Positions 1 to 8,530 of a stretch of DNA of 64,000 nucleotides are shown here, piece by piece. Under the pieces are notes generated by a model. It was not told the DNA's origin. It made no database searches and saw only the letters and a list, made by a program, of their open reading frames with translations. Origin of the DNA: Bradyrhizobium sp. CB1015. GTDB lineage: Bacteria > Pseudomonadota > Alphaproteobacteria > Rhizobiales > Xanthobacteraceae. The position numbers and the translations under genes are program-made. The stretch spans positions 5,580,001-5,644,000 of the forward strand of contig NZ_CP104174.1 of assembly GCF_025200925.1 (NCBI RefSeq), read 5' to 3'. Numbering within the stretch: the stretch's first letter is position 1; each line of letters begins with the position of its first letter.

Positions 1-55
1 CGATCCCGGACGATGATGTCGCGGTCGCCGGACCTGTCGTATTCGAGAGGCAGCA
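1..55 (-). CDS. Start of an unidentified gene, cut by the window edge
   Basis: An ATG at 55 opens a frame that runs off the left edge and begins MLPLEYDRSGDRDIIVRD. A purine-rich GGAGAGCTGAGG sequence directly precedes the ATG and would serve as ribosome binding site. The start lies 78 bases after the stop of the DMFase large-subunit gene on the same strand, so it is probably the next gene of that operon. Eighteen residues are too few to assign a family. Confidence 0.5.
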
Positions 56-132
56 TCCTCAGCTCTCCACTTGCAAATGTTCGACGTTGACCATGGCCGC
101 GGCACGTACCGACGCGGCTCTCAATGGATCCA

Positions 133-2457
133 TCAAGCCCACTGCTTTTCCTCGTTGACCCAAGCGAACCCGGGCAACCTGCCGGCCCCGGCAAATGCCT
201 CCACGACATTCGCCAGCACGCGAGATGCGCTGTTCCTGAAATTGTTGACCGGCAGCGATTGCGCGAACGCGACCGAGCCGCACGCAAACACGGCGCCGCC
301 ATGGGGAGCGGTGAAGTAGGTCATGTCGGCATGAACCCGCCAGTCATATGACCCATAGAGACCAAGGTAGGAATAGAGGACGAGCTGCTGGTTCACGACA
401 TAGCTGTCCGTGTGGCCGCCCGATGATGCGATGACCCTGGTGTGCGGCGGTGTACCGAGAGCGCGATCGTAATAATCGAGCGCCAGCCCTGCGGCGCCGT
501 CGTTGGCAAGACCGGCGTCACCGATGATCTCGCCATCGACGCCTTTGGTGATCCAGGACACGGTGCGGTGATAGCTGTCCGGCATCCTCCGGTATGGTTC
601 GCTTCGTCCACCGCCCGAGCTGCTCAGGCCTATGCCAACCAGCTTCTGGGTCGCCCGTCCGAGCACCTTCCAGGGACCGCCACGCATCCCGTCCGTTGCC
701 ATGTAGTGCTCGCCGTAGCGGGAGACCCACGGTTTGTACCCATCATCGCGACGTCGACATTCCATGATCCATGGCTCGCCGTCGCGAATGCCGGCGGTGG
801 CGTTGAACCCGTTGCCGCCTGCATAGATGTAGCGGCCGCCGGCCGCGATATAATCCTCGGTCGCATCCAGCATTCGCTCGGTGTAGTACTCCGGGCGCGA
901 GCCGCTGATGACGCAGGCGTACGGCGACAACGCCTCCGACCCATCGCGATGCAGGTCCTCGTCGGTCAGGACCTCGTACTCGAAGTCGCTCTGGTCCAGC
1001 CATGCGACGATGGATAGGTCCGCAGCCAATCCCGAAGCCACATCGAGGCTCGGCATCCTGTATCTCGGCCGCATATTCATGATCGGACGGTGATAGGAGC
1101 TGTAGCACACGCCATTGCCGTCGGCGTGCATGTCGTAGGTCGACAGCCCGAAATCGGCTCGCATATACATCTCGATGTCGATGTCGGACACCACCGCCGG
1201 CTGCCCCGTCAAAGCCTCACGCTCGGGGTGATCGAAGCTCAAGCGCTCGTTCGCAAAGGCAAGGTAGGTGAGCGTCGGAAACAGGAGTGCAATACGTGCT
1301 CGCGGCCTTTCCGGCCGCACGAAGAAGACGACATGCTCTTCGCTAACGCTCTTTCCCCAGCCGGATCGCAGCCTGATGGCATAACAGCCACTCTTGAGAC
1401 CGCGCGGTAGGGCAACGATCTTGGTCGCCTTCCAATTGCAGTCCGTCAGCGCGTCGGCATGAAACTCGATCCCGCCGAACTCGTGCGGAGCCAGGCGGAA
1501 ACAATCGGTGAAGCCTTCCCAGTTCCAGCCGGTCTGGCCGCGAACGGGCCGATTGTATCCTCGGGCATTCAGCTTGTGCCGGCCGACGTCGACCACGAGA
1601 TCACCGACGCCGCGGTCGGTGTATCCGGCGCTCGTATCCCAGTACGCGACCAGGCTGTCCATCGCGGGCACGAGCCCGCTCCTGATCGTGTCGAGCTCGG
1701 CGGGCTGTAGAGCCTGATCAAATGCGCCGCACCGGTCGATCTTGCCCCAATAGAGCTCCGACACGCACGCCCGCTGTTGCGCGTCGCGGCTGCGCGAGCC
1801 TGCCATCAAGAACGGAGTTGAGGCCAGGGTGCCGGGCTTGCTTCGGAAGATCGCAGACGCGCGGGATTCGTACTCCACCAGCGCGACCTTGCCTAACAGG
1901 CCGTTGTACCTGTTGCCGACGCCGACCTGGTGCAAGGTCGCACGCCGGGTCTCGGCATCGAAGGTGGCGGCCACGAAATACCACATCTGCACCTGCAGCG
2001 GCACGTTTGCGGTCAGGCGCTCGATTTCTTCACCGCGTCCGATCCAAAACTGCAGATGCCCCTTTTCGTCGATGCCGATCCCGTAGCCCTGCTTTCGATC
2101 GCCGGCCCATCGGCCGATAATCGTTTGCCGCTTTCCGGATGCGGGCCAAGTCGGGTGAATGAAGGCGAACAGGGTGAAGCTGTTTGCGAACGCCAGCCGG
2201 CCCTCGGGATCATCGACCTCGAGGAACGATCCGACCTGGGTGAATTGCGGCTCGACCCGCCACCTGCCGTTTGCGGTGCACGCCACCTCTTCCTCGACGA
2301 AGTCTGGCCCTGCCGGATTCTGATCGCCGTGGATCAGGCGCACCAGTTGCGCTTCAGCCGTATCCGTCCCCTCGGCGCTGACATGAAACTGGATGGTCTC
2401 GCCCGGCTTGACCGAGATCCTGTCCGTGTAGCCAAAAAGTCTGACCGGTGTCACCAC
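133..2457 (-). CDS. N,N-dimethylformamidase large (beta) subunit-like protein
   Basis: About 774 residues, close to the length of the characterised DMFase large subunit. That enzyme hydrolyses dimethylformamide to dimethylamine and formate. Residues 80-260 resemble a LamG/concanavalin-like domain, and the part after about 385 resembles a class I amidotransferase-like fold. As I recall the family, a mononuclear iron is held by two tyrosines and one glutamate. Matching candidates are Tyr399 (LTYLAFAN), Tyr442 (LSTYDMHADG) and Glu524 (SRPEYYTER), counted from the TTG at 2460. The frame opens TTG-GTG-GTG after GAGGGAG. I chose the middle GTG for spacing; 2460 or 2454 are possible. It follows the livM-like gene by about 60 bases in one operon. 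The true substrate is unknown and may be another N-substituted amide. Confidence 0.82.
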   Translation of the reverse strand: MVTPVRLFGYTDRISVKPGETIQFHVSAEGTDTAEAQLVRLIHGDQNPAGPDFVEEEVACTANGRWRVEPQFTQVGSFLEVDDPEGRLAFANSFTLFAFIHPTWPASGKRQTIIGRWAGDRKQGYGIGIDEKGHLQFWIGRGEEIERLTANVPLQVQMWYFVAATFDAETRRATLHQVGVGNRYNGLLGKVALVEYESRASAIFRSKPGTLASTPFLMAGSRSRDAQQRACVSELYWGKIDRCGAFDQALQPAELDTIRSGLVPAMDSLVAYWDTSAGYTDRGVGDLVVDVGRHKLNARGYNRPVRGQTGWNWEGFTDCFRLAPHEFGGIEFHADALTDCNWKATKIVALPRGLKSGCYAIRLRSGWGKSVSEEHVVFFVRPERPRARIALLFPTLTYLAFANERLSFDHPEREALTGQPAVVSDIDIEMYMRADFGLSTYDMHADGNGVCYSSYHRPIMNMRPRYRMPSLDVASGLAADLSIVAWLDQSDFEYEVLTDEDLHRDGSEALSPYACVISGSRPEYYTERMLDATEDYIAAGGRYIYAGGNGFNATAGIRDGEPWIMECRRRDDGYKPWVSRYGEHYMATDGMRGGPWKVLGRATQKLVGIGLSSSGGGRSEPYRRMPDSYHRTVSWITKGVDGEIIGDAGLANDGAAGLALDYYDRALGTPPHTRVIASSGGHTDSYVVNQQLVLYSYLGLYGSYDWRVHADMTYFTAPHGGAVFACGSVAFAQSLPVNNFRNSASRVLANVVEAFAGAGRLPGFAWVNEEKQWA

Positions 2458-2518
2458 CAACTCCCTCGTTTACGAGCCCAACGTCCGCCGCGCAGGTCGG
2501 ACACGCTTCGTCCGTGAA

Positions 2519-4168
2519 TCAGGACTCCAGCAAATCCTGAACGCGCCGCATGAAGACGCCGTGGCAGGCCTCATCCGGCGTTGCGTAGATCCTGTCCTCG
2601 ACCACACGCGGAGCCACGCCCCGATGTCCGGATAGAGCGACGATGCGATAGCCTTCGAAGCGCTCCACGGCCATGATGGCGTACTTCTCCACCTGAGGAC
2701 GGGTGCGGAAGTAGATCAGCAGCCGTTCGAGCGCCTCACTGTGCTGCCCGTTGAGGGAGTGGCGATGCTCCTCGATGATCTCCGGCGACACCAGCGTCTT
2801 GAGATGGTCGCGGGTCATCTTGTCGTGGCGCCGCTGGTAGATGACGCTCTTGTCGTCGGTCTCGGTCGCCTCCTCTGGCAGCATCTCGCCGCCCTTCTCC
2901 GCTCGCGTCGATCGCCGCTCGCTCTTCTTCTTGTCGCGCCAGGCACGGAACTGCGCCTTGATCCCGAACAGCCCGTTGCGCAGGTAGAGCACGACCAGGA
3001 GCATGATGAGCCCGATGATCATGAAGCGAGCCGGTCCCCACGTATTCAGCACCTGGTCGAAGAACACGACGATCAGGGTGCTGGCCACCGCGCCTTCCGC
3101 ACGTCCAACGCCGCCGATCACCAGCATGGCGAGCCCCAGCAGCACGGTATCGAAGTTGAAGATCGAGAACGCCACGCCACCGAAATTCGAGGTGTAGAAT
3201 CCGCCGATGAAGCCCAGCGCCGCCGACGAGATGAGGAACACCCAGACGCGCGCCTGGCGAAAGTTGACCCCCGTCGCCTCGGCGAAGGCCTCGCGCTTTT
3301 CAGGCGCCATGCGCAGGATTCGTCCAAGCCGGCGGCCGTTGACGAACCGGTAGAGCAGCAAAGCCAGCAGCATCAGGCCGAAGCAGGCGTAATACGCCAG
3401 GAGCAGCTGACCCAACTGCGACCAGTCTTCCGGGATATAGGTTGTGGCGCCGTAAAGGCCGCCATTCGCGGACCCGAACTCCTTCGACGTCACGAAGTAG
3501 ACCCGGCAGAGCTCGTTGAGCCCAAGGGTGAGAAGCGCATAGTAGAATCCGTCGAGCCGCGTGGCCGGCAGCGCAATGATCCCGCCGAAGACGAGCCCCA
3601 CCAGCGCGCCGATCAGCGGCAACAACCACCAGGGCAATGCGAACTTGACGGCAAGCAATGCCGTGACGAATGCGGCCGTCCCGACGACGGCATAAGTCGC
3701 GAGCGAAAAGACGCCCGCAGTGCCCATGATGAGCATCCAGCACAGACTGATGGCGGAATAGATGCCGAACGTCGCTCCCGCGGTCAGCATTGTGTTCTGC
3801 AGGTCGCCTGGCGTGAACAGGGGAGCGATCGCCAGCGCAAGAAGCCCCAGCATCCACCAGATGGGCCGCTTGTCGACGATCGTCTTCTCCGCGCGCAACG
3901 TCTTGGGGTTGTACTCCCCGCGCAGGCGAAGCACGCGGCGGCGTGTCGGCCAGTAGCGAAGACGATTCCACATCGTTGCGCCATGGCCCGGCCATTTGTA
4001 GTAGTAGCGCAGACGGCCGACGGGATTCAGCTTCGTCGTCGATCGACGAGTTCTTTCCCAGACCTCCTGATGGCTGCGGAACGGAATGGTCGGGAGCTCT
4101 TCCACGTCGCGCGTGCCGCCCCAGACGAAGAGCGGATTGCGCCATTTGTGACCGCCATCGATGGACAT
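2519..4168 (-). CDS. LivM-type ABC permease fused to a DMFase small-subunit-like domain
   Basis: 549 residues, against about 320-420 for ordinary LivM permeases. Residues 1-100 form a hydrophilic, arginine-rich N-terminal extension. Residues 103-405 hold the multi-helix permease core. Residues 406-440 form a charged linker. Residues 440-549 form a soluble domain resembling my recollection of the DMFase small (alpha) subunit: a KY-I-x(n)-YRI segment, then a D-R-(F/I)-x-T/A-x(2)-EA-(M/C)-H-(A/G)-VF-(L/M)-RR-(I/V)-(E/Q)-D pattern. The next gene encodes the DMFase large subunit and no separate small-subunit gene is seen between them. The ATG at 4168 follows the livH stop by three bases. The fusion would place amide hydrolysis at the inner face of the importer. 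The domain match is from memory; the permease assignment is secure. Confidence 0.8.
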   Translation of the reverse strand: MSIDGGHKWRNPLFVWGGTRDVEELPTIPFRSHQEVWERTRRSTTKLNPVGRLRYYYKWPGHGATMWNRLRYWPTRRRVLRLRGEYNPKTLRAEKTIVDKRPIWWMLGLLALAIAPLFTPGDLQNTMLTAGATFGIYSAISLCWMLIMGTAGVFSLATYAVVGTAAFVTALLAVKFALPWWLLPLIGALVGLVFGGIIALPATRLDGFYYALLTLGLNELCRVYFVTSKEFGSANGGLYGATTYIPEDWSQLGQLLLAYYACFGLMLLALLLYRFVNGRRLGRILRMAPEKREAFAEATGVNFRQARVWVFLISSAALGFIGGFYTSNFGGVAFSIFNFDTVLLGLAMLVIGGVGRAEGAVASTLIVVFFDQVLNTWGPARFMIIGLIMLLVVLYLRNGLFGIKAQFRAWRDKKKSERRSTRAEKGGEMLPEEATETDDKSVIYQRRHDKMTRDHLKTLVSPEIIEEHRHSLNGQHSEALERLLIYFRTRPQVEKYAIMAVERFEGYRIVALSGHRGVAPRVVEDRIYATPDEACHGVFMRRVQDLLES

Positions 4169-4171
4169 GAC

Positions 4172-5053
4172 TCAGGCCTCCCTCGCCTTGTCGAGCAGCC
4201 CGGCGATGCCGCGCGGACGGACCAAGAGAATGACGATGATCACGACGAACTGGGTGATGAGAACGTAGCGTCCGCCGATCGATATGCCCGTCAGCGCCTC
4301 GTTGAGGCCGAGCACGATCGCGGCGATGACGGCACCGCGCACGCTGCCGAGTCCGCCGCAAAGCGCAATGCTGACGCCCTTGATCATCGGCATCAGTCCG
4401 CCGAACGGCGAGATATAGTAGGTCTGGGAGAGGAGAACGGCCGCGAGGCCCGCCAACCCGCCCGTGATGCCCATGACGTAGAACGAGGTTCGCCGAACGC
4501 CGATGCCGACGATGGATGCCGCATGCGGATTCATCATCATGGCGCGGATTTCGAGGCCACGGCGGCTCGATTGCATCCACCTCAGAACGACCGCCAATAT
4601 GAGGACGGATGTCACCACGTTCCCGACCTTGTCCGCCGTGAAGACCACACCCGGCAAGGATAGCGACCAGCTGCCGAAGATATCCGGCAGGCTCTTCGAT
4701 CGCGGTCCGAACCACCAGAGCAGGAATTGCGTGCCGATCAGATTGATCGCGAGCGTCGCAATCAGACCCCGAATGGTGAAGTTTGGCTTGTCGTGGATCG
4801 GTATGAATCCGACCGCACAGATGACCACTCCCCCGAGCGCGCCTGCGAGGATACCCGCGGCCAGCACTGCAGGCCCCCATGTGGAGACATACTGGGCAAA
4901 CAGCCAGGCGCCATAGCCCGCGAGTGCGAATATGAAGCCGTAAGCGAGGTTGAGCAGACCGAGGCTCGACCACGTGATCGAAATTCCGATCGCAAGCGTC
5001 CCGTAAATGCACGCCAGGACGATGGTGTTGCTGACGATGAACCAGATATCCAC
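4172..5053 (-). CDS. LivH-type branched-chain amino acid/amide ABC transporter permease
   Basis: 293 residues with about eight hydrophobic segments, the usual size of a LivH permease. It would form the membrane channel together with the LivM-like permease fusion, driven by LivF and LivG. Family-typical stretches include the N-terminal NTIVLACIYGTLAIGI helix and the later CGGLGSVRGAVIAAIVLG segment that contacts the ATPases. It starts with GTG at 5053, three bases after the livF stop, so translation is probably coupled. Such HAAT-family transporters carry branched-chain amino acids, urea, short amides or amines. The linked DMFase points to an amide substrate here, which is inference. Confidence 0.88.
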   Translation of the reverse strand: MDIWFIVSNTIVLACIYGTLAIGISITWSSLGLLNLAYGFIFALAGYGAWLFAQYVSTWGPAVLAAGILAGALGGVVICAVGFIPIHDKPNFTIRGLIATLAINLIGTQFLLWWFGPRSKSLPDIFGSWSLSLPGVVFTADKVGNVVTSVLILAVVLRWMQSSRRGLEIRAMMMNPHAASIVGIGVRRTSFYVMGITGGLAGLAAVLLSQTYYISPFGGLMPMIKGVSIALCGGLGSVRGAVIAAIVLGLNEALTGISIGGRYVLITQFVVIIVILLVRPRGIAGLLDKAREA

Positions 5054-5056
5054 GTT

Positions 5057-5824
5057 TTACGCCTTTCGATAAACGTTCAACGCGAGTGCCGCCGAGGCCT
5101 CACCCTTGAGCTTGCCGACATGCATGCCGATGACGCGATCGACCCGTCCCTCGAGCAGTGCAACGTTCTGCTCCGCAATGATCATCGCGGCATTCCCGAG
5201 CTCGACGGCCATCAATGCGTTGATCACGCTCTTGCCGATCTTAGGTGCCAGCCCGAGCGATGGCTCGTCGACGAGGAAGAGCAACGCATCCGTCATCAGG
5301 CCGCGGCCGATCGACACCATGCGCCGTTCGCCGCCCGACAGGCGCCCCACGGGTACGCCCATGAGCTTCCGCAGCGGTGGAAATATCTCCAGGATGCGGA
5401 GCTTGCGCGCGGCGCGATCGCGCCAGGCCGCCGCGGTGTAGGCCCCGGAATCGAGATGCTCCTCGACGGTCAGGCCATGGAAGATCTCGTCGCCCTGCGG
5501 AATCAACGCCAATCCCGCGCGCACGATCTCGTGGGTGTAGCGCCCCGGCCCCTGGCTTCGCGTGCGACCGACCTCCCTGCCGTTCAGCTTGATCGACCCG
5601 CGCTGCCAACCGGTAAGCCCGGCGATTGCATAGAACAGCGTCGACTTGCCGTGGCCATTCAGGCCGACGATGCCGATCCGCTCCCCACACTGAACGACGA
5701 GATCGAGATCGTGGATGACGCGAACCGGCCCATAACCTGCGGACAGTCCCTTGACGTTCAGGACCTCGCGCTGCGGCTGACGCGCCGGAGCGCCCGGCAA
5801 ATGGTTGCTCACCGAGATATTCAT
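5057..5824 (-). CDS. LivF-type ABC transporter ATP-binding protein
   Basis: 255 residues, slightly longer than usual LivF because of an N-terminal extension of about 20 residues. The Walker A motif reads GLNGHGKST, where most members have alanine before GK. The signature reads LSGGERRMV and the Walker B segment LLFLVDEPSLGLAP. It would supply ATP hydrolysis as a heterodimer with LivG for the amide/amino acid importer encoded in this operon. The start ATG overlaps the livG stop (ATGA), which indicates translational coupling. Confidence 0.9.
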   Translation of the reverse strand: MNISVSNHLPGAPARQPQREVLNVKGLSAGYGPVRVIHDLDLVVQCGERIGIVGLNGHGKSTLFYAIAGLTGWQRGSIKLNGREVGRTRSQGPGRYTHEIVRAGLALIPQGDEIFHGLTVEEHLDSGAYTAAAWRDRAARKLRILEIFPPLRKLMGVPVGRLSGGERRMVSIGRGLMTDALLFLVDEPSLGLAPKIGKSVINALMAVELGNAAMIIAEQNVALLEGRVDRVIGMHVGKLKGEASAALALNVYRKA

Positions 5825-6597
5825 GTATCGGCCTCTTCGCTGAAATCCTCGAAGTAAGCCGCATGCACCTTCGGATCCGCCATGACGTCGTCCATCAGCC
5901 CCTCGGAAATGACCTCCCCGGCATCCATCACCAGAATGCGGTCGGCGATCGTCCCGAGGAGCTCGATGCGGTGCTCGACGATAAGGATCGCGATGTTCAT
6001 TTCCTTGGCGAGGATGCGCAGCAGAGTGTCGATCTCGTCGACCTCCGAATTGATCAGGCCGGCCGCCGGCTCATCCAGCAGCAGCAACGAGGGCCGACGC
6101 ATCAGCAGGCAGGCCAGCAGCAATTTGCGCCGGTTGGAGGTCTCGAGCTGCGTCGCCGGCGTGTCGTCACTGATCTTCAGACCGACGAGGTCGGCGCCAT
6201 ATTCGGCATCGAGCCTTGTGAGAAATGGACGATGAGCCTGACGCGCCGCCTTGAACGTCTCGCCGACGGTCAGCTCGTCAGGGACCACCGGCGTCTGGAA
6301 CGTGCGGCCGATCCCCAGGCGCGAGCGGGAATACAACGGCAAGCCCGTAACATTCTTGCCCTTGAACCATACTGCGCCGCTCTTTGGCGGCATCCGGCCG
6401 GAGAGGATTTCAAACAGGCTGGTCTTGCCCGCACCGTTCGGCCCGATGATGCCCAGCACTTCTCCGGCCTCGACCTGCAAGTTGATATCGCGGAGAATCT
6501 CGCGACCGCCGAGATCGAGCGATATGCCGCTGCAGGAGAACAGGACGGGCTTTCCGCCCTGTTCGGCCGCACCGTTTCGGGAGATTTGTCTGAGCAT
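5821..6597 (-). CDS. LivG-type ABC transporter ATP-binding protein
   Basis: 258 residues with Walker A GPNGAGKTS and Walker B LLLLDEPAAGL. The signature position is atypical: ATQLETSNRRKLLLA replaces the usual LSxGQ, so the C-loop is degenerate although the flanking sequence aligns. A divergent LivG-like ATPase is known in HAAT transporters, but loss of the canonical LSGGQ is noteworthy. The ATG at 6597 shares one base with the stop of the binding-protein gene (TGATG), and a GTG at 6609 is the alternative start. It should pair with LivF and power the permeases encoded downstream. Confidence 0.86.
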   Translation of the reverse strand: MLRQISRNGAAEQGGKPVLFSCSGISLDLGGREILRDINLQVEAGEVLGIIGPNGAGKTSLFEILSGRMPPKSGAVWFKGKNVTGLPLYSRSRLGIGRTFQTPVVPDELTVGETFKAARQAHRPFLTRLDAEYGADLVGLKISDDTPATQLETSNRRKLLLACLLMRRPSLLLLDEPAAGLINSEVDEIDTLLRILAKEMNIAILIVEHRIELLGTIADRILVMDAGEVISEGLMDDVMADPKVHAAYFEDFSEEADT

Positions 6598-7880
6598 CAG
6601 CTCCACCACGGCGCAGAGATCAGCTTCGTTTCCGAGACCGGACCGGGATAGACGATCTTGTGCTCGCCACCCTGGATCTGGACATAGAGCTGCGCGACGC
6701 CGGACTCGAGCTTGCGCGCCTGCAATTCGTCGCCGCCATTGTCCGGGAAATGGAGCGCTTCCTGATATGGGTTGCCCATATCGACGTAGCCGCAGACGCC
6801 GCGCTGCGGGTTGGCTCGGATCCAGTCGCAGACCTCCCTGAACTTTCGGGGATCGCCGACCGCTTCCCAGGCCTTCTTGAGGTAGTAGGTCTGATCGTAG
6901 GCAATGCCGGTATAGGCAAGCCCCGCAATGCCCGGGAAACGCTTCTTGTACTTCTGCCTGTAGGCGAGCCCCCTCTCGTCGCCATAGATGCCCATGGTGG
7001 TGCCCCAGACGAAGCCGTTCGCCGCCGAACCGGCAAGCTCGAGGAATTCCGGCTGCGAGGGACCGTACTGGAGATAGACGAGCGAATCGCGCACCGGGCT
7101 TGCCACGAACTGCTTGCAGAAGGCGGCGTATTCAGCAGCCACCCAATGGTCCACCATGATCGCAGCGGCATCGACCTCCTTCATCTCGCGAATGACCGGT
7201 GCCCAGTCCTGCACGGGATACTGGATATCCGTAATGCGGGCGACTTCGAACTTGCCGCGCCGCTTGATCGCTTCCTGGGCCGCACGCGATATCGTTTGGC
7301 AGTAACCGATCTGCTCCTGAATGATATGGACCTTGCGGTTCTTCGGCTTCCAGACGCCGCCCTGCTCCTGGTCTTCCAGCCAGAGAGCATAGCTCCATCC
7401 GTAGTTCACCTCAGACGGACAGAACTGGAAGATGTGGCTGTATTTATCCGGTTGCTCCTTGACGGCAGAGGTACCGGCGCGTTGCGCGTTGCCGTTGATG
7501 TAGGGACATTTGTACTTCACCGTCGCGTCCATCGCCGGCAGCGGGACGAGCGTGAAAGCAAAGGAGATCGCGTCGACCTTGGCATCAACGCAGGCAGCCA
7601 GCGCCTGCTTGGAGGATTCCGGCGAGAGAACGTTCATGTCCGTTGTGAACAGCTTCAGCGGCCTGCCGAGGATGCCGCCTGCGGCATTGATCTCCTCCAT
7701 CGCGAGCGTCGTCCCGTTCAGAAAATCCTGATGATCCGCGACACCCGCTGCGGCCGTCTGGCAGTATGGAAGGCCGAGAACGATCGGCTGGGCGGCAAGC
7801 GCCGACCGTCCAACGAACGGTGCGGCCATGGCGGCGCCGATGCCCGTGGTTACTGAACGCCTGGTGAGTTTGGAAACCAT
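6597..7880 (-). CDS. Periplasmic substrate-binding protein of the amide/amino acid ABC importer, Tat-exported
   Basis: 427 residues from the ATG at 7880, which follows a strong AGGAGAGG site; a longer open frame to 8021 lacks comparable support. The N-terminus has a twin-arginine signal (SKLTRRSVTTGIG) followed by a hydrophobic stretch ending in ALAAQ. The mature part has the type I periplasmic-binding fold of Leu/Ile/Val, urea and amide-binding proteins: VLGLPYCQ near the start, then MEEINAAGGILGRPL. It is the first gene of the operon, with LivG, LivF, LivH, LivM and DMFase downstream. A palindromic operator candidate lies 197 bases upstream. The ligand cannot be read from sequence; the operon suggests an N-alkylated amide. 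Confidence 0.88.
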   Translation of the reverse strand: MVSKLTRRSVTTGIGAAMAAPFVGRSALAAQPIVLGLPYCQTAAAGVADHQDFLNGTTLAMEEINAAGGILGRPLKLFTTDMNVLSPESSKQALAACVDAKVDAISFAFTLVPLPAMDATVKYKCPYINGNAQRAGTSAVKEQPDKYSHIFQFCPSEVNYGWSYALWLEDQEQGGVWKPKNRKVHIIQEQIGYCQTISRAAQEAIKRRGKFEVARITDIQYPVQDWAPVIREMKEVDAAAIMVDHWVAAEYAAFCKQFVASPVRDSLVYLQYGPSQPEFLELAGSAANGFVWGTTMGIYGDERGLAYRQKYKKRFPGIAGLAYTGIAYDQTYYLKKAWEAVGDPRKFREVCDWIRANPQRGVCGYVDMGNPYQEALHFPDNGGDELQARKLESGVAQLYVQIQGGEHKIVYPGPVSETKLISAPWWS

Positions 7881-8076
7881 CCGAGCAACCTCTCCTGCAA
7901 TCGCGCGCGGGTCTTCGGCATCGCGACCGAGACCAGGCCGGATTTCTGTTAATACTAAGACGATGCGATCACGCGCCGTCGGGTGATTAGCGGCCTCGAT
8001 CCGTATTCCCACGGATGACATGGTGGTTTCGGCCGAACCGCATGGATCAGAGCCTCAGTCTTCTGCCGATTTTCAG

Positions 8077-8100
8077 CAATACGTCAGCTGACCGATTTTG
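8077..8100. promoter_or_regulatory. Candidate operator: palindrome AATnnGTCAGCTGACnnATT
   Basis: The core GTCAGCTGAC is a perfect ten-base palindrome, extended by AAT and ATT at matching distance on each side. A copy with two differences over 24 bases lies at 13005-13028. This site is 197 bases upstream of the binding-protein start and the other is 192 bases upstream of the amine oxidase start, in the same orientation. The shared, spaced palindrome suggests a common regulator, most simply the adjacent LuxR-type protein. Regulator identity is inference. Confidence 0.65.
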
Positions 8101-8274
8101 AAGCCTGATCTGGACGGCCCGGATGTGATCCAGGACCGACGCTGCGGGTGCGAACAGGGCTCAGGGTGACGACTTGGGCAGCAAGCCACGCCCAGATTTT
8201 CATCAGTCAACAGCGCTGAAGGTCCTGTTGCGTCAGAATTGCTGGCCCTGAACGAGCTGAAGTGTGACACTGTT

Positions 8275-8303
8275 TTGACTAAAGGAGTGACAGCCTCTAA
8301 TAT
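8275..8303 (+). promoter_or_regulatory. Sigma-70-like promoter for the LuxR-type gene
   Basis: TTGACT (8275-8280) and TAATAT (8298-8303) are separated by exactly 17 bases, one mismatch each from consensus-like hexamers. The promoter points toward the LuxR-type gene starting at 8531 and would leave a leader of roughly 220 bases. The rest of the 650-base gap between 7880 and 8531 holds the palindrome at 8077 and no convincing gene. Confidence 0.55.
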
Positions 8304-8530
8304 GCAATTGCAGCTTCAGCTCGGCGTCTCGGCTCGATCCGGGCCGGTCGAGATCAGCAGGGCGAATGGCCACCGTCGTGATGTGGCAGCTCGCATTGTT
8401 TGGCGCGGTCCTTGCTCCGCTGAGGACGCGGAGCACTCCGCAAGCCGCCGGTCTAACGGATCGTTAGCGGCCAAGAAGAAGATCCGATCACGAACCGTTG
8501 GCAAGATCTTTCACGAGCTGGAGGCTCACC

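Noticed and set aside
2741..4663. 640-codon plus-strand frame opposite the permease genes
   Set aside because: It is rich in Arg, Gln, His and Asp with no domain, as expected of an antisense shadow of a GC-rich gene; the minus-strand permeases are unmistakable.
3300..5012. 570-codon minus-strand frame spanning livH and livM
   Set aside because: It crosses two well-defined genes in another frame and has Arg/His-rich shadow composition.
6660..7856. 398-codon plus-strand frame opposite the binding-protein gene
   Set aside because: Antisense to a clear periplasmic binding protein; no ribosome binding site or motif.
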